From positions 1,876,001-1,940,000 of the forward strand of contig VICG01000009.1 in assembly GCA_008692225.1 (NCBI GenBank): a DNA stretch of 64,000 nucleotides, read 5' to 3'. The notes beneath the pieces are model-generated. The model worked only from the letters and a program-made list of their open reading frames with translations, did no database searches and was not told where the DNA came from. A program made the translations under genes and the position numbers. Numbering within the stretch: the first letter of the stretch is position 1; each line of letters begins with the position of its first letter. Below, piece after piece: positions 12,364 through 24,100 of the stretch. This DNA is from Monilinia fructicola (lineage: Eukaryota; Ascomycota; Leotiomycetes; Helotiales; Sclerotiniaceae).

Positions 12364-15300
12364 GGCTGAGGAGTTATTCGGCCTTTTGAGCTTTTGAGAA
12401 GGGGTGGATGGATCAGATGAATGACGAGTGGAGGCTATATCATACTAACGAGACAAGAAGCGAAATGGTGATTTTGGCACCGGCGCTTTGCACATTCGTA
12501 TTTCACATTTGCAATGCATAGGCAAGCGGGCGGTATGGTTGTTGTATACCTATATATTGAATGGTTTGTTGAACTGGCATCATGATATAATTTTATTGCT
12601 GTAGATCGCGCAGCGCGGAGAAAGGAGTTTAGTTTGTTTTTATATCATGGTGGAATGCTGAAATTGAGATATCATTCGAGCAGTTTTCAATAGACATGGA
12701 AAGAAAAGAAGAGAAAAGCAAAAGAACTTTTAAAGTAGTAGATTTTATCGGTAAAAATATCATGCAGTAGTTTTAGCTAGATACTATAGATGTTGAAATA
12801 AGATTCTTTTGGGACTTGGGATGACTTTACCTGGTTTGAATTGTTTGAATTGGTTTGCATAGTGTGCTTTGGATGAAGTCTTGTGCGTGGAGATGGAGGG
12901 GGGGAAGGGGGCTATTTGAAGAATGAATAATTGAATAATCAAGTCTGGAATGGTTCTTTTTTTTTTCTCCCTTCCTTCCTTCTTTCTTTCTTTCTTTACT
13001 CCTTCTGCTTTTTTAATTCAACTTGCACTTCTTGTTATGGTTTTGGAGGGTGGATGGTTGGTTGGTTTGTAGATGGTTGGTTCTGTAGAGGATCGATTAG
13101 CTCCGTATATCTTGCGTCCAGCTAATAATATCTTGGGTGTTCATCTTATGCGAGTTGAGTGGGCAGGTGTCGGGTTATTGGGATGTATATATATAGTTGA
13201 TAGATCGATGAGATGGTAATTGGGAGTGAGGAATCCTTTGCGAGGTTGTGGTGTAGCGAGGCACACTGCGATTGATGGGTAAAGGGGGAAAGGTAAATGG
13301 GGAAAAAAGGAGTAGTTAGAAAAAGCCCAAGGTAAAAGGGTCAAGAAGGTAGAGGGGTAGCAAGCGGAAAATACAGGGGAGCTGATTGGAAGTTTGATTT
13401 ATGCTTTGATCTAACCTTAAATAGTTGAGTTTGGCGTTTATCGTTATTATAGTTTATCTTTTTACTTTGGGCTCTTGGGATTATCTTCTTCCTTTTCTTC
13501 TCTTTTCTTCTTCTTCTTTTTTTGGTGCTGTGTTGTATTGTGTTGTGTTGTATTGTGTTCTGTTGTGTTCTATTGTGTTTTTGTAAGTCTTATGTCTGAC
13601 AAGGAAGAATTGGGCTGGATGAAATCCCGTTCCGCTCAAGCTCCTCAGTATATTCCCAGCACTGAACTGAAGCTGGGCTTAAGCCCAGGTTGTTCGAGTT
13701 CATCAATGATCTTATCTTATCACTTGATGGTGGACGTAAGATTACATCTCAAGGTTGTCTCAAGGGTCCTTGAGCATGAAGATGCTTGGGTAGGCAAAGC
13801 TGGATTGGAGTCTTGGTGCGTATTTGCTTTTGGGTTTTTTGGAATATCGGTTTGTTCCTTGGGCTAGGGTGCGATATCTTGATGGTCCATGTTGAAGTAG
13901 TCTTTGGTGGACAAATTACTGGTGTCTCGCTCTGTCCTATGGATGCAGATACTATTCCCTGTTTCTCGCATTAAAAGGTAAGATCATCTAGACTCGTATA
14001 TTAGCAGGTGAGCTTAGCTACCCAGTCTACTGCGCTGAAAGAGAAGCATTTCTGGAAGCCTTGCGCTAGCTGCTTTGATGTCGGGATGTAAAGGGTTTTG
14101 CCGGTTTACTGCTGTGGTTTTTGGAGCGTGGGATTGAGGGTCGGATTAGTTGATGTGGATTGCTCTCATCTAATATTTCGAAGTGTTTCACTATCGGTAG
14201 AGTTATTGTTGTCATACCTGAGAAGTCACATTACATCATGTCATGTCATGCAGTGTAGTTGATGCAGAAGACGGCTAGATCTAATGACCGGCGGCTCCGA
14301 TTATCTATTCTCATACAAGAAGACTTGCGTACTCTTTTGTCTAGTCTGCTGCATTCTAAAGACGATTTGTGCGGTTTTATGGTCAAGATATGCTGTCGGG
14401 TTAGTAGGTTGGGGAAGGGTATACACATATTACTGAGTAACTAACTATTCACTTCGTAGCTCTAGTCCTAATCTTTATCCCATTTGTCCTCTTTGTACCC
14501 ATTGAGTCTTTTTATTTACTTCTTCGCCCCTCTTGATCTTTGGACTAAAACTGCCCCCTATCATCTCATTCAAGCTCCTTGTTGCACCATACTAGCGAGA
14601 AATGACTACAAATAAGTATTTATTCGATCCTCTGAGAGCAAAAGAAAGAAATGCCTCTGTAGTTATAAAGTCCCGACTGGGACAGTCTTGTTAATCTTGT
14701 AACACAAAAGAGCAGGAGTTCATTCAAAACTCTAGTCACTAGCGATTGCGCTGATGCTGAAAGATTCCGAGACAGATACGTCAGGGTTGAGAAAGCTCAC
14801 ATCGAATGTGAATGCTTGTAAGTTACAAAGATGGTTCTTGCGAGAAGGGAATGACAGGGTTAGAGTATATTCCAATCAAAAAGTATCGCTGCTGTCTCCG
14901 AACTTGACCATCGTGGCCCTTTTTATCACTCGTCCAAAGTCAGGTATTATCATTGCCGAAATTCCAAAGATTCATCACGCAATTTTATAGCTACAGCAAC
15001 GCATATCTTATAGCAAGTCAACTAGTTTTCGAGCTCCAGATCTTCCACTCTACTCTAACTGTGCATTCGCACCTTCAAGTTTCCATTTTACTGTCTGTTC
15101 GAATTTTTCTGCAAGGCACTTTATATATATCAACACATGTGCGTGATTCATAGAAAACCATCTTCTTGCCTTGGAAACCCCATCGAAATACGCATTAGAG
15201 TGAATGAATCAAGTTGCAACTCTCCCTTGAAGTGAATGGACCTTTGATCCTCTGAGCCCTTTGTCTCCGTCAAAATCGTCTTATTTTAGAATAAAAGAAC

Positions 15301-16798
15301 TCAAACTTCAAATTCTTCCTTGCCAAAAGCATGTGGCATCAAGTCCAGCGGCGTGGCTGATGCGCGAATGTAGTTTGAGGGGTGAGATGAGGTAGGAGGT
15401 GTGGAGGTTGGTTTGGGTTCTGGGCGGACTGGCTCGCATTACTCTATTGGGGGCTCTTCACTTCGAAGGGAAAGGTATCTTGAAGTAACGCTTAACGTGC
15501 AATGCGTTGTCACCAGATGATAATCAAAATGTATTCTCGCTGTCTCAAAGATGAGGCTTTTACCATTCTCTTCACGACTTCTGCGCCTGAAGCCAGGTAG
15601 ATAGTGCTAGATATGCGTTACAATAATACCAGTGCCCTCAATTCCCGCCCCAGAATTCCACATATATAGTACCGCATATAGCAATATCATATCAATGAGA
15701 TTTCGGCATGCGTCGGGTTATCTTACCCGGTTGCCTTTGTGCGCTGTTGCATACCCGGGTTGATCTTCAAAGGATCATATACAATAGAAAGAAGCAATGT
15801 ACAATTACAGATAAACGAAAAGACCAAGACTATCGAACAAAGGGCTATCGAACCACCTTACAATTCTCGAGTAGCACTTCACCACCGCCCTTCTCTCTCG
15901 CCTAATATCCATCCATCCATACTCTTTATCCCCCAAACACCTCCACACCCCCTGTGTTCTCTTCTTACCGAACAAAGAGAAGATGCAGGACCACCCGGAA
16001 GATCCCTCGGGTGTACGGACGGTGTTTTATTGAGCGGTAAGTTCGGGGGATAGAATACTATAGCTTTGTGAACTCTGTGGCTTTTGAGGATAGGCAAAAT
16101 GAGGTGCGAATTAACAAGTCGTACATACCCAGGTAGATTGCACCTAAACTGTGATGACCATTGTTTGATATCTAGTGATCGTCGGAATTGGGTGAGTGGT
16201 TCGGTTGGCATTTACGTCTCTTGCCAAGTCAAATAGATGCGAACATCTACTCAACATATACTATACTCTCTCTTCTTGAGGAAGACATGGGCTATTCTCT
16301 CCATTGCTCTCGTGGTTCTTAGGCACATTGAATAGATAGTAGTGGTTGCTTATGAAAAGGAAATGATATTTTTTTGTTTGCGGATCTCATATTCTATTTA
16401 TTCACTTAATTCACAGACCTGGACGTGGACTCAAATACCATCCCCCAATCTTGTACATGTCTGTCACTTGCAAAAATATGCGGTATCGATTATTGTATTT
16501 TTATATATCACTGTCACTTGCAAGAATATGGGGTCATGATTATTTTATTTTATAATTTATATTATTTTTTGGTTTTTATATTTTATATATTTTTTTGTTT
16601 TTATATTTTATGTTGCTAGGAAATTGGAAATTGCTAGAGTCCGGCTCCAGTCAATGTGATGCGATGTACTCTAAAGAAACAAGACTTACCGATCATGTGC
16701 CGTGCCTTACCGCTTCTTCATCTTGTGGCATGAGATACTCGCTTACTTTTTCTGTTGAGTGTGTGTAGAAATGGATGTGACTTACCTCGCAACTCACC
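12364..16798. other. Long intergenic stretch without a supported gene
   Basis: About 4.4 kb. Contents are T-rich and TTTC-repeat sequence (12958-13000), a GTTGT-type low-complexity run (13520-13580) and a very AT-rich block (16540-16615). Open frames here (for example 13475-13867 plus, 15879-16211 minus) are driven by low complexity and show no conserved motif. Confidence 0.55.
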
Positions 16799-18746
16799 TC
16801 ACTTGCTGGTTCTCTTGGATTTCTTCGCTGGCTGCCAATCTGATACATCACCGTCCGAAGAAGAGATGTCGTCGCTGCTGCTGCTATTGTCGTCGCTGTC
16901 GCTTGCAAACTTCTTTGTCGGCTTCTTCCGAAGGCGTGCCCTCTTTACTGGTCTGATGTCTTTGCTTTGCCTGGTCGATGGCTGTGTTTGTCCTTGGTTG
17001 TCGGCAATCAAGGTGTCGCCGTCAGAATCCAAGATTTTGTCATCGATTTCAAACTCTGTGTCTTCAATCTCGATTACCTTTCTCTTGCCCTTTGCCTGTG
17101 CGGGTCTTCTGACTGGTGCTGACTTTCCGGTTGCGCTCGATAAACTTCCAACTTCACGCGCCAGAGTTTTTTTGCTTTCGGCTGCTGTTGCCGGCGACAA
17201 AAAGTTCAAGGTTGTTCAAGTGTTTGTCCATCGAGTTTGCATTCGGGCGTCTGTCACGAAGACTTTGTCGGTTGGCGGGCTCGAGTTCCAAGTGCTTCAT
17301 GGTCAACCTGTAGCTAAGGGTGTTCTCGTAGCTGGACTGGTTGACTTCAAAGATACGTTGATCGGCTTGTTCTCTCTCTGCATCGCGGACGAAGCGTTTG
17401 ACGAGCTTCTTCATCTCGACGTGGTCTCTCGTGATCGCCATCTTGTTTCGACCCTCGGGGAGGAATCGATCGTCAGGTCGAACGTTGAAATTGGCACAGA
17501 TGAACGGGAAGTCAAGAAACTTCTCGAGGCAGTAGAGGTGAACATGGCCGGCGTTGTGAAAAGGGTCGGTGACGACCGGGTCGGACGATTGCTCATCGAA
17601 TGCGACACGATAATGGCCCTTGTGGATGGTTCCGTAGCGGACTGGGCAGTTTTCAAAGCGGCATTTGTCGGAGTTTTGGTGTGGGTAGCGTGCGGCGGAG
17701 TCAGATGGCACACTTTGGATCCAGAGGGTGAGTCCAGATCTCTTGGTGTGTCTTTGTCCTGACATGGTGTGGCCTGGATGATTGAAGATAAATTCTTTCA
17801 TCTGGGCAGAGCTGAACTTGATGTGTGGATTCAACTCTCCGTCATCGGTGTACTGGAAAGGAACTATACCGTCGCGATTTGCAGTTCCCCAACTTTGAGG
17901 TCGTTGTTCAAGCGGCTGGTAGAAGTTGGAGGGGTCCAATGACTGGATGTTCTTGCTTCGCTTGTTCTTGCCTTGTGTTGCCATGTTGGGTTTGATCCAC
18001 TTCTTTCCAGGCACCTTGATGGGTTTGACGATGACTTTGGGTTCCTCTGCTGGCTCTGCATCTGAAAGTGCTAGCTCTTCTTGGTCTGAGTCATCTGCGA
18101 TGGAGATGGCGACACCTTTGCCTTTGGAGATCTGACGCTTCTTGGCTGGCGGTTGGTCAAAAAGAAGAGGTTCAATGTTGGCGTTGGAGATGAGCTGGCT
18201 GATTTGGTCATCATGCTCTCTCTGACGTTTTAACCCTTGATGAAGAGCCTTGATGACATGGTCTGAAAGGCTTACCAATGAATCGATGATTTGCAATGGA
18301 TATCTCGGACTGGGGAAGGCATTCAAGATGCTGTGTCGAAAGGGCGGATTGAAGTCGAAGAGTTCAGGGAATTCTGGCACCGGCTGCATGATGTTGACCG
18401 GAAAAGTATTGCTTGGGCCCTCAAAACCGACTGGTGCCGGAAAGAGATCGTTGCTGCCAAAAAAGTCATTGAAGGATTGAAGATTGCCTGTTGAATTGTC
18501 AGCATTGAGAGGATTGGGTAACTCAACTCGTGTGTGGCTTTCTTCTGTAAGGTTAGTCATCCCTTCATTGGCTTGTAGGTGGAAGTCCATCGTTCCCTCG
18601 GGGTTGATGAGGTTCTCAAGTGAGAAAGGATCTTGTGAGAAGGATTCATGGTCGTCAGGAGGGAAAACAGGGGAGTGGAGGTCTGCTTGTTCGAGTTCTT
18701 GAGTTGGGTCAGCCCAAAAGTATTGGTTCATGTTGTTGTCCGACAT
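16799..18746 (-). CDS. Nuclear-type protein with Cys/His cluster and acidic-basic tail; one frameshift
   Basis: The ATG at 18746 opens 530 codons that stop at 17154. A second frame overlaps and continues to 16799. Dropping one base of the A7 run (plus-strand T7, 17167-17173) joins them into 648 aa. I do not know a named family. A central conserved-looking block has C362-x4-C367 (CRFENC), then GHYRVAFDE, then H403-L-Y-C406, an arrangement like a PARP-type zinc finger (C..C..H-x2-C). This comparison is my inference. Around it are Ser/Asp-rich and Lys-rich segments. The tail, past the frameshift, alternates acidic runs with basic clusters (KGKRKVIEIED, KRARLRKKPTKK) typical of nuclear localisation signals. 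A chromatin or transcription role is possible but not shown. The gene stands alone, with over 2 kb free on its 5' side. Confidence 0.72.
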
Positions 18747-18998
18747 TGTGTTTAGCAGCTTAGCTGAACTAAATTATGGTTGAGTGTAATAACGAGTATG
18801 GTCTATCAGAATGTTCTATCTCAAGTGGTAATGTTGGTTTTGACTGTTCTTCAAGGTTGAATGATTGAATGAGGAAAAAAAGACAATAGGGATTGTCAGA
18901 GAGCTTATATACTGCGAGCTGATGCTTTGTTTTTTGATTGTATTCTTATTGTTCTGTATGTAATCGTACAAAGAACCTATTCAACAGCTTTATTACTC

Positions 18999-19190
18999 GA
19001 CAAGGCCATGTACATTATCCTCCTTGTTCATCAGAACAACAATGGGATTGAGTGACCGGACAAAGCCATGTACACTATCTTCCTTGTTCACCAGAGCAAC
19101 ACAATAGGATTGAGGGACCGGACAAAGCCATGTACATTATCCTCCTTGTTCACCAGAGCAACACCATAGGATCGAGGGACCAGACAACGA
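18999..19190. repeat. Three tandem copies of a ~61-bp unit
   Basis: The landmark GCCATGTACA/T recurs at 19005, 19065 and 19127 (spacing 60 and 62). Each copy is followed by TCCTTGTTCA, then CAGAACAAC or CAGAGCAAC, then GGATTGAG or GGATCGAG. A fourth start (accagacaacg) is truncated. Copies differ by a few substitutions and 1-2 bp indels. Confidence 0.85.
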
Positions 19191-20295
19191 GCTGTAGTTG
19201 TTCTCTTTGTACCTTAATCCCTAAGAATAGAAAGCTGCATTGTCTCCTCTGATCTCAGTATTATAGTTGGAGATTCTCCGTACCTCAATGGCGCATCCGG
19301 TACTGACCTACCTTCATAATATAGTATAATTACTAGGTAGTGTTTGATATTGGAGACGACGGTCCCGTCATAGAACCATAGCCTCAATGACTAAAAGGAA
19401 TTCAGTTTGATTTACAAGATTGACAGCATGATCTGGTTGAACAATACTAATGGCATCTGGGAAACCATAGACTGCAATTCACTGCGTTTAGTGAAGATCG
19501 TAGGCAACATGTGCGTGAAGATCGTGAATGATTTACTAGTTGATAATACTGTTTGAGAATTAGCTAGTTTTCTAACAATAGAAGTGATTGAAATAATCCA
19601 AAAGATGGTATTAATGACAATAATCAGAAGGTCTCCAAGATAATCAACAACCAGCGCGAAGCTGTTCAGAACAGGTCTGTGTATCTTGTTTGTAACATCA
19701 TTTTGTCGTACCCGAGGGGGTGAGAGGAATAATAGTGATTGTAGACAAAGGAAGTTTACCAAAATAGACATACCAATGATAAAGAAACTGTGAACTTGAA
19801 GTGAAGCCAGTCATGAGATTAGCACTATAGTATGTATAGATCAAACAAGGTTCGAATAACACTTGTGTAAGTTATCCAATTTGACCTTGGAAGCTTTGCG
19901 ATGTGCACCGGCGTGGTATTAAGAGGCAACGACGTGTTAGGTCGATGCAAGCCCTTTTCAGGACATCACCTCGATGTAACTGATACATTGCAACTATCGC
20001 AACAATTACTCTCAAGTATTGTACTTGAGAGAATATATTGGTTGGCAGTATGGATTGAATAGCATTGAAGTTATTGAGGTTGATGAAGTTATATTATTGA
20101 AATTGAAAGTTGTAGAGGTTGAGAGGGAAATCTCTGTGTGATAAAAATTTATAGACAAAAAAAAAGCTTTCAAGGGTTGATGGTCCGTGCAGCCATTAGC
20201 TCGATATCCAACAGACACGTGATATCAAGAGCCTGATTGGCTCATTGCCATAGTGGATTGATTGGTTATCCGTACTCTGTAGAGTACAGAGTAAG

Positions 20296-20640
20296 AGTAT
20301 ACCTACCTAGGTAGGTACCTAGGTACTTTTGGCTGGCATCAGCAAGAAGAAATGTAGGAGGTAGGATGTAGGAGGTAGTAGGTAGGAGCTGGCGATAGTA
20401 GCTGGCGGTAGTAAATCCTAGGTAAGTAGTAGGTACAGTACCCAGTGCAGGACCCGCGGTACGTACCTAGGTAGGTATTGAAATATCCATACTCGAGTAT
20501 AAGAAATCGTATCCTTTCTATCTACCCGAGTACTCACAACTACCTGCCTAACACAGTATGTACTAGGTAAGGTTACTCTTTTATTACTTACTTCTAGCTA
20601 CCTACCTACTCGAGTACCTATCTACCTATCTATGTTTAGC
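20296..20640. repeat. Cluster of TACCTAGGTA-type palindromes
   Basis: Interleaved CTACCTAGGTAGGTACCTAG-like motifs at about 20300-20332, again at about 20460-20480, and TACCTACC/ACTCGAGTACC variants at about 20520-20640. The same motif recurs in other spacers (near 42767, 43078, 52108), so it is a dispersed simple motif rather than a single insertion. Confidence 0.6.
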
Positions 20641-21196
20641 TACATACAAGTACATATAAACAATTAATTGCTATTATTTATCAAGATTTATCAATCAATT
20701 GCATGCTTCAATTTCAATTAATAGGAAAAAGTATAACACTTACATTCAAAACCATTCCCTCGCCCATTCACCCATCCACCCATCCACCCTTCCTCTCAGT
20801 CCCGTCACTCATTCCCTCCTCCAACCGGCGAACTAACTTATAACTGGTCGGCCGGCTATTCTTGTTATCCGTCCGAATCGCCGTATACGAATGCAAACGT
20901 CGGCAGGTCGGTCCCATCCAGAACAGAATAGAAAGGCAGGGCAGGGCAGGGCATGACGATTGTGAAGATCTCAAACTCGTTCAGAATGCTTTTATTGAAC
21001 AAGTAATGCTGATTTTGAATCCGAGTGACCAACCTTCACTTATAATTTTATCTACTTCCTCCTATTCAATCTTGATGTTTTTATCCACCTACCATACTTC
21101 TATTCTAATCCCTCCTTAAAACCTTAATCTACGACTTTCCTTCGAAATCTTGTACCCCGTTTGCTTATACCGCTTCATCCAAAAAGTACGCCGAAG

Positions 21197-24100
21197 ATGG
21201 AGGAGAATAACCCGGAGTTGCAGGCAAGGCTGCAGGAATTAGAACATGAGCTGGAGGTTAGTTTTGGCGTTTCCAACAACGGGAGATTGGTTTTACCTCG
21301 CGTGCGATCTCTTGTGCCAAATGCATGCAGGATGACACTGCCGGGGGTAGATAAGATGATTTGTAGAGCCAAATTGCTGATACAACTTTTGCTTTAGGAA
21401 GGGGATATCACGGAGAAGGGGTACGTTTCCTCAAGGCTGTGCTGAAAGCATTCGGCGTCTCATCATATGCCCGTTCTGATTTCTTGAACACAGGTATCAA
21501 AAGCGACGCACATTCTTACTCTCACAATACATGGACGCTTCTCCGATAGCCGCGGAGCTGAAAGGATTGCGCATACATGCCCCTGATGACAGCATACACC
21601 CATCGAATGATGGCTCGCGCAGCGCTTCTCTTGCAGCCCTCAACTCGAATTCGAGAAGCGCAAGCGGGACCGAATTATACCCCTCACAAACCTACGGCGC
21701 ATCTCAAATCTCCGGTCGAACGGCTACGATGGCAAGTGATTTAGGAAGTTTTGGGGCCAACAGAGCGCAAGATGGGCGAACTTTCTCATACGCTGGTAGA
21801 CCTCAGGATCTAAGGCTAGCAGTGCATAATCCCACCCAGCGGCATAGCTCTTACAGTCAGACCTCGTCATTCCAACCTGGCCCTCCAGCAACTGGAGATT
21901 ATCAGCAAGATCGCACAAATGAGCCGAGCATGAGAATGGGATCGATGGCTTCTGGCACAAATTATGCTTTCAATCCCGCACACCAAAATGGCTATATGGA
22001 ACCTCAAGTCGACTTCTATGATCAAAGTCACACAGGGACGATGATGGACTCTCATGGTACCATGCTTGGGGAGTCACAACAAGGGTATTTTTCAGATTTT
22101 GCCGGACAGCAAGGATATGAGAACAATGTACCAAATTCATATGGTGGAGGGCCGCATCGATATTCTTCTAGTGATGCATTCTCTCCAACTGCAGCAATGG
22201 CGCCTCCGATGCTGACCACTAACGACTTACCTCCTCCAGCCGCCCTGGAGTATCAAATGCCCCTAGAGCCTCGAGATGTCCCATTTGCCGTGTACGATCC
22301 ACACGATAAAAATACCCCTATGTCTAAATTCGACAATATTGCGGCCGTTTTGAGGCATCGCGGCAAAGCAAGAGCAAAGATGCCGGCATACTGGGTATTA
22401 GACAATAAAGGCAAAGAAATCGCTTCCATAACTTGGGAGAAACTTACTAGTCGAGCCGAAAAAGTTGCGCAAGTAATTAGAGATAAAAGTTCTCTGTATA
22501 GAGGCGATCGAGTCGCTTTGATATATCGCGAATCCGAAATTATTGAATTTGCCATCGCGCTACTGGGATGCTTCATTGCTGGAGTAGTGGCAGTCCCTAT
22601 TAATGATCTTGACGATTATGCAAAACTTAACACAATTTTGACGTCGACACAGGCGCATCTTGCACTTACCACCGACAACAATCTCAAAACTTTTCAGCGA
22701 GATATTACGACTCAGAAGCTCAATTGGCCAAGAGGAGTAGAATGGTGGAAGACCAATGAGTTTGGAAGCTGGCATCCAAAGAAAAAAGATGATGCTCCAC
22801 CTTTGACAGTACCGGATCTGGCTTACATTGAGTTTTCACGTGCCCCTACGGGCGATCTCCGTGGTGTAGTAATGAGCCATCGGACAGTCATGCATCAAAT
22901 GGCATGTCTTAGTGCTATCATATCCACAGTACCCTCTGGAGCACAGGGCGATACTTTCAATCCCGAGCTAAGAGATAAAAACGGAAGATTGATGGCCGGC
23001 GGTAGCAGTCGTGGTGAGATATTACTCTCATATCTGGACCCACGACAAGGAATTGGTATGATTCTGGGTGTGTTGCTAACAGTTTATGGCGGACACACAA
23101 CTGTTTGGCTTGAAAGCAAGGCCGTTGAGACACCTGGTCTTTATGCCCATCTTATCACAAAATACAGAGCGACTCTCATGGTGGCCGACTATCCTGGTCT
23201 GAAGAGAGCAGCTTATAATTATCAGCAAGATCCCATGACTACGCGAAACTTCAAAAAAGGAATGGAACCAAATTTTCAAAATGTCAGGTTGTGCCTGATA
23301 GATACCCTGACAGTTGATAGCGAGTTTCATGAAGTGTTGGCGGATCGATGGCTACGGCCGATGCGAAATCCTCGTGCACGAGAACTGGTCGCTCCTATGC
23401 TATGTCTACCAGAACACGGTGGTATGGTAATTAGTATGCGAGATTGGTTGGGTGGCGAAGAACGAATGGGGTGTCCTTTGAAACTGGATATCGGATCAGA
23501 TAGCGACTCGATTGAGGAAAAATCTGAAGAAAAAGAAAAATCGCCTGGTAATGGTTTCGGAAGTCTTATAGGAGGCGGAACAGTAGCCCCAGCTGAACAA
23601 AAGGGAAGAACAGAACTTAGTGAAGTTCTCCTGGATCGAGAAGCACTCAAGACCAACGAAGTTGTTGTGGTCGCCATTGGCGAGGAAGCACGCAAAAAAG
23701 CCAGTACCGAACCAGGAACTGTCCGTTGTGGTGCCTTTGGTTTTCCAATCCCCGATGCCACCTTGGCGGTAGTGGATCCCGAAAATGGTCTTTTAGCCTC
23801 ACCGCATTCGGTAGGTGAAATTTGGGTAGACTCTCCATCCTTATCAGGGGGCTTCTGGGCCTTACCGAAACATACGGAGCAGATCTTTCATGCCCGACCA
23901 TATAAATTTGAGCAGGGAGATCCTACACCAATGATGGTAGAACCAGAATTCCTTCGAACGGGTCTTCTTGGGACAGTGATTGAAGGCAAGGTTTTTGTTC
24001 TTGGCCTATATGAAGATCGTCTTCGTCAGAAGGTTGAGTGGGTTGAGCACGGTCACGAAGTCGCAGAACATCGATACTTCTTTGTACAACACATAATAGT

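Larger units (their letters stand above)
18747..21196. other. Intergenic with tandem repeats and TACCTAGGTA clusters
   Basis: No supported gene. A minus-strand open frame at 19412-19771 has a hydrophobic segment but no recognisable family, and no convincing exons were found upstream. The stretch holds a triplicated repeat of about 61 bp (from about 18999) and a dense field of CTACCTAGGTA-like palindromes (20300-20640), then the pyrimidine-rich promoter of the DIP2-like gene. Confidence 0.5.

Noticed and set aside
13475..13867. Plus-strand 130-codon frame starting in T-rich sequence
   Set aside because: The N terminus is driven by TTC/GTTGT low complexity (Phe and Cys-Val runs), with no conserved motif after it.
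16755..17762. Plus-strand open frame of 335 codons
   Set aside because: It lies antisense to the nuclear-protein gene and shows Cys/Val/Leu-rich sequence with no motif; the minus-strand reading has structured domains and an upstream ATG.
19412..19771. Minus-strand 119-codon frame with a hydrophobic segment, and a weak ankyrin-like TPVHIA string near 19910
   Set aside because: No family match by eye, no clear splice join to upstream sequence and low-complexity flanks; a broken gene cannot be excluded but is not supported.
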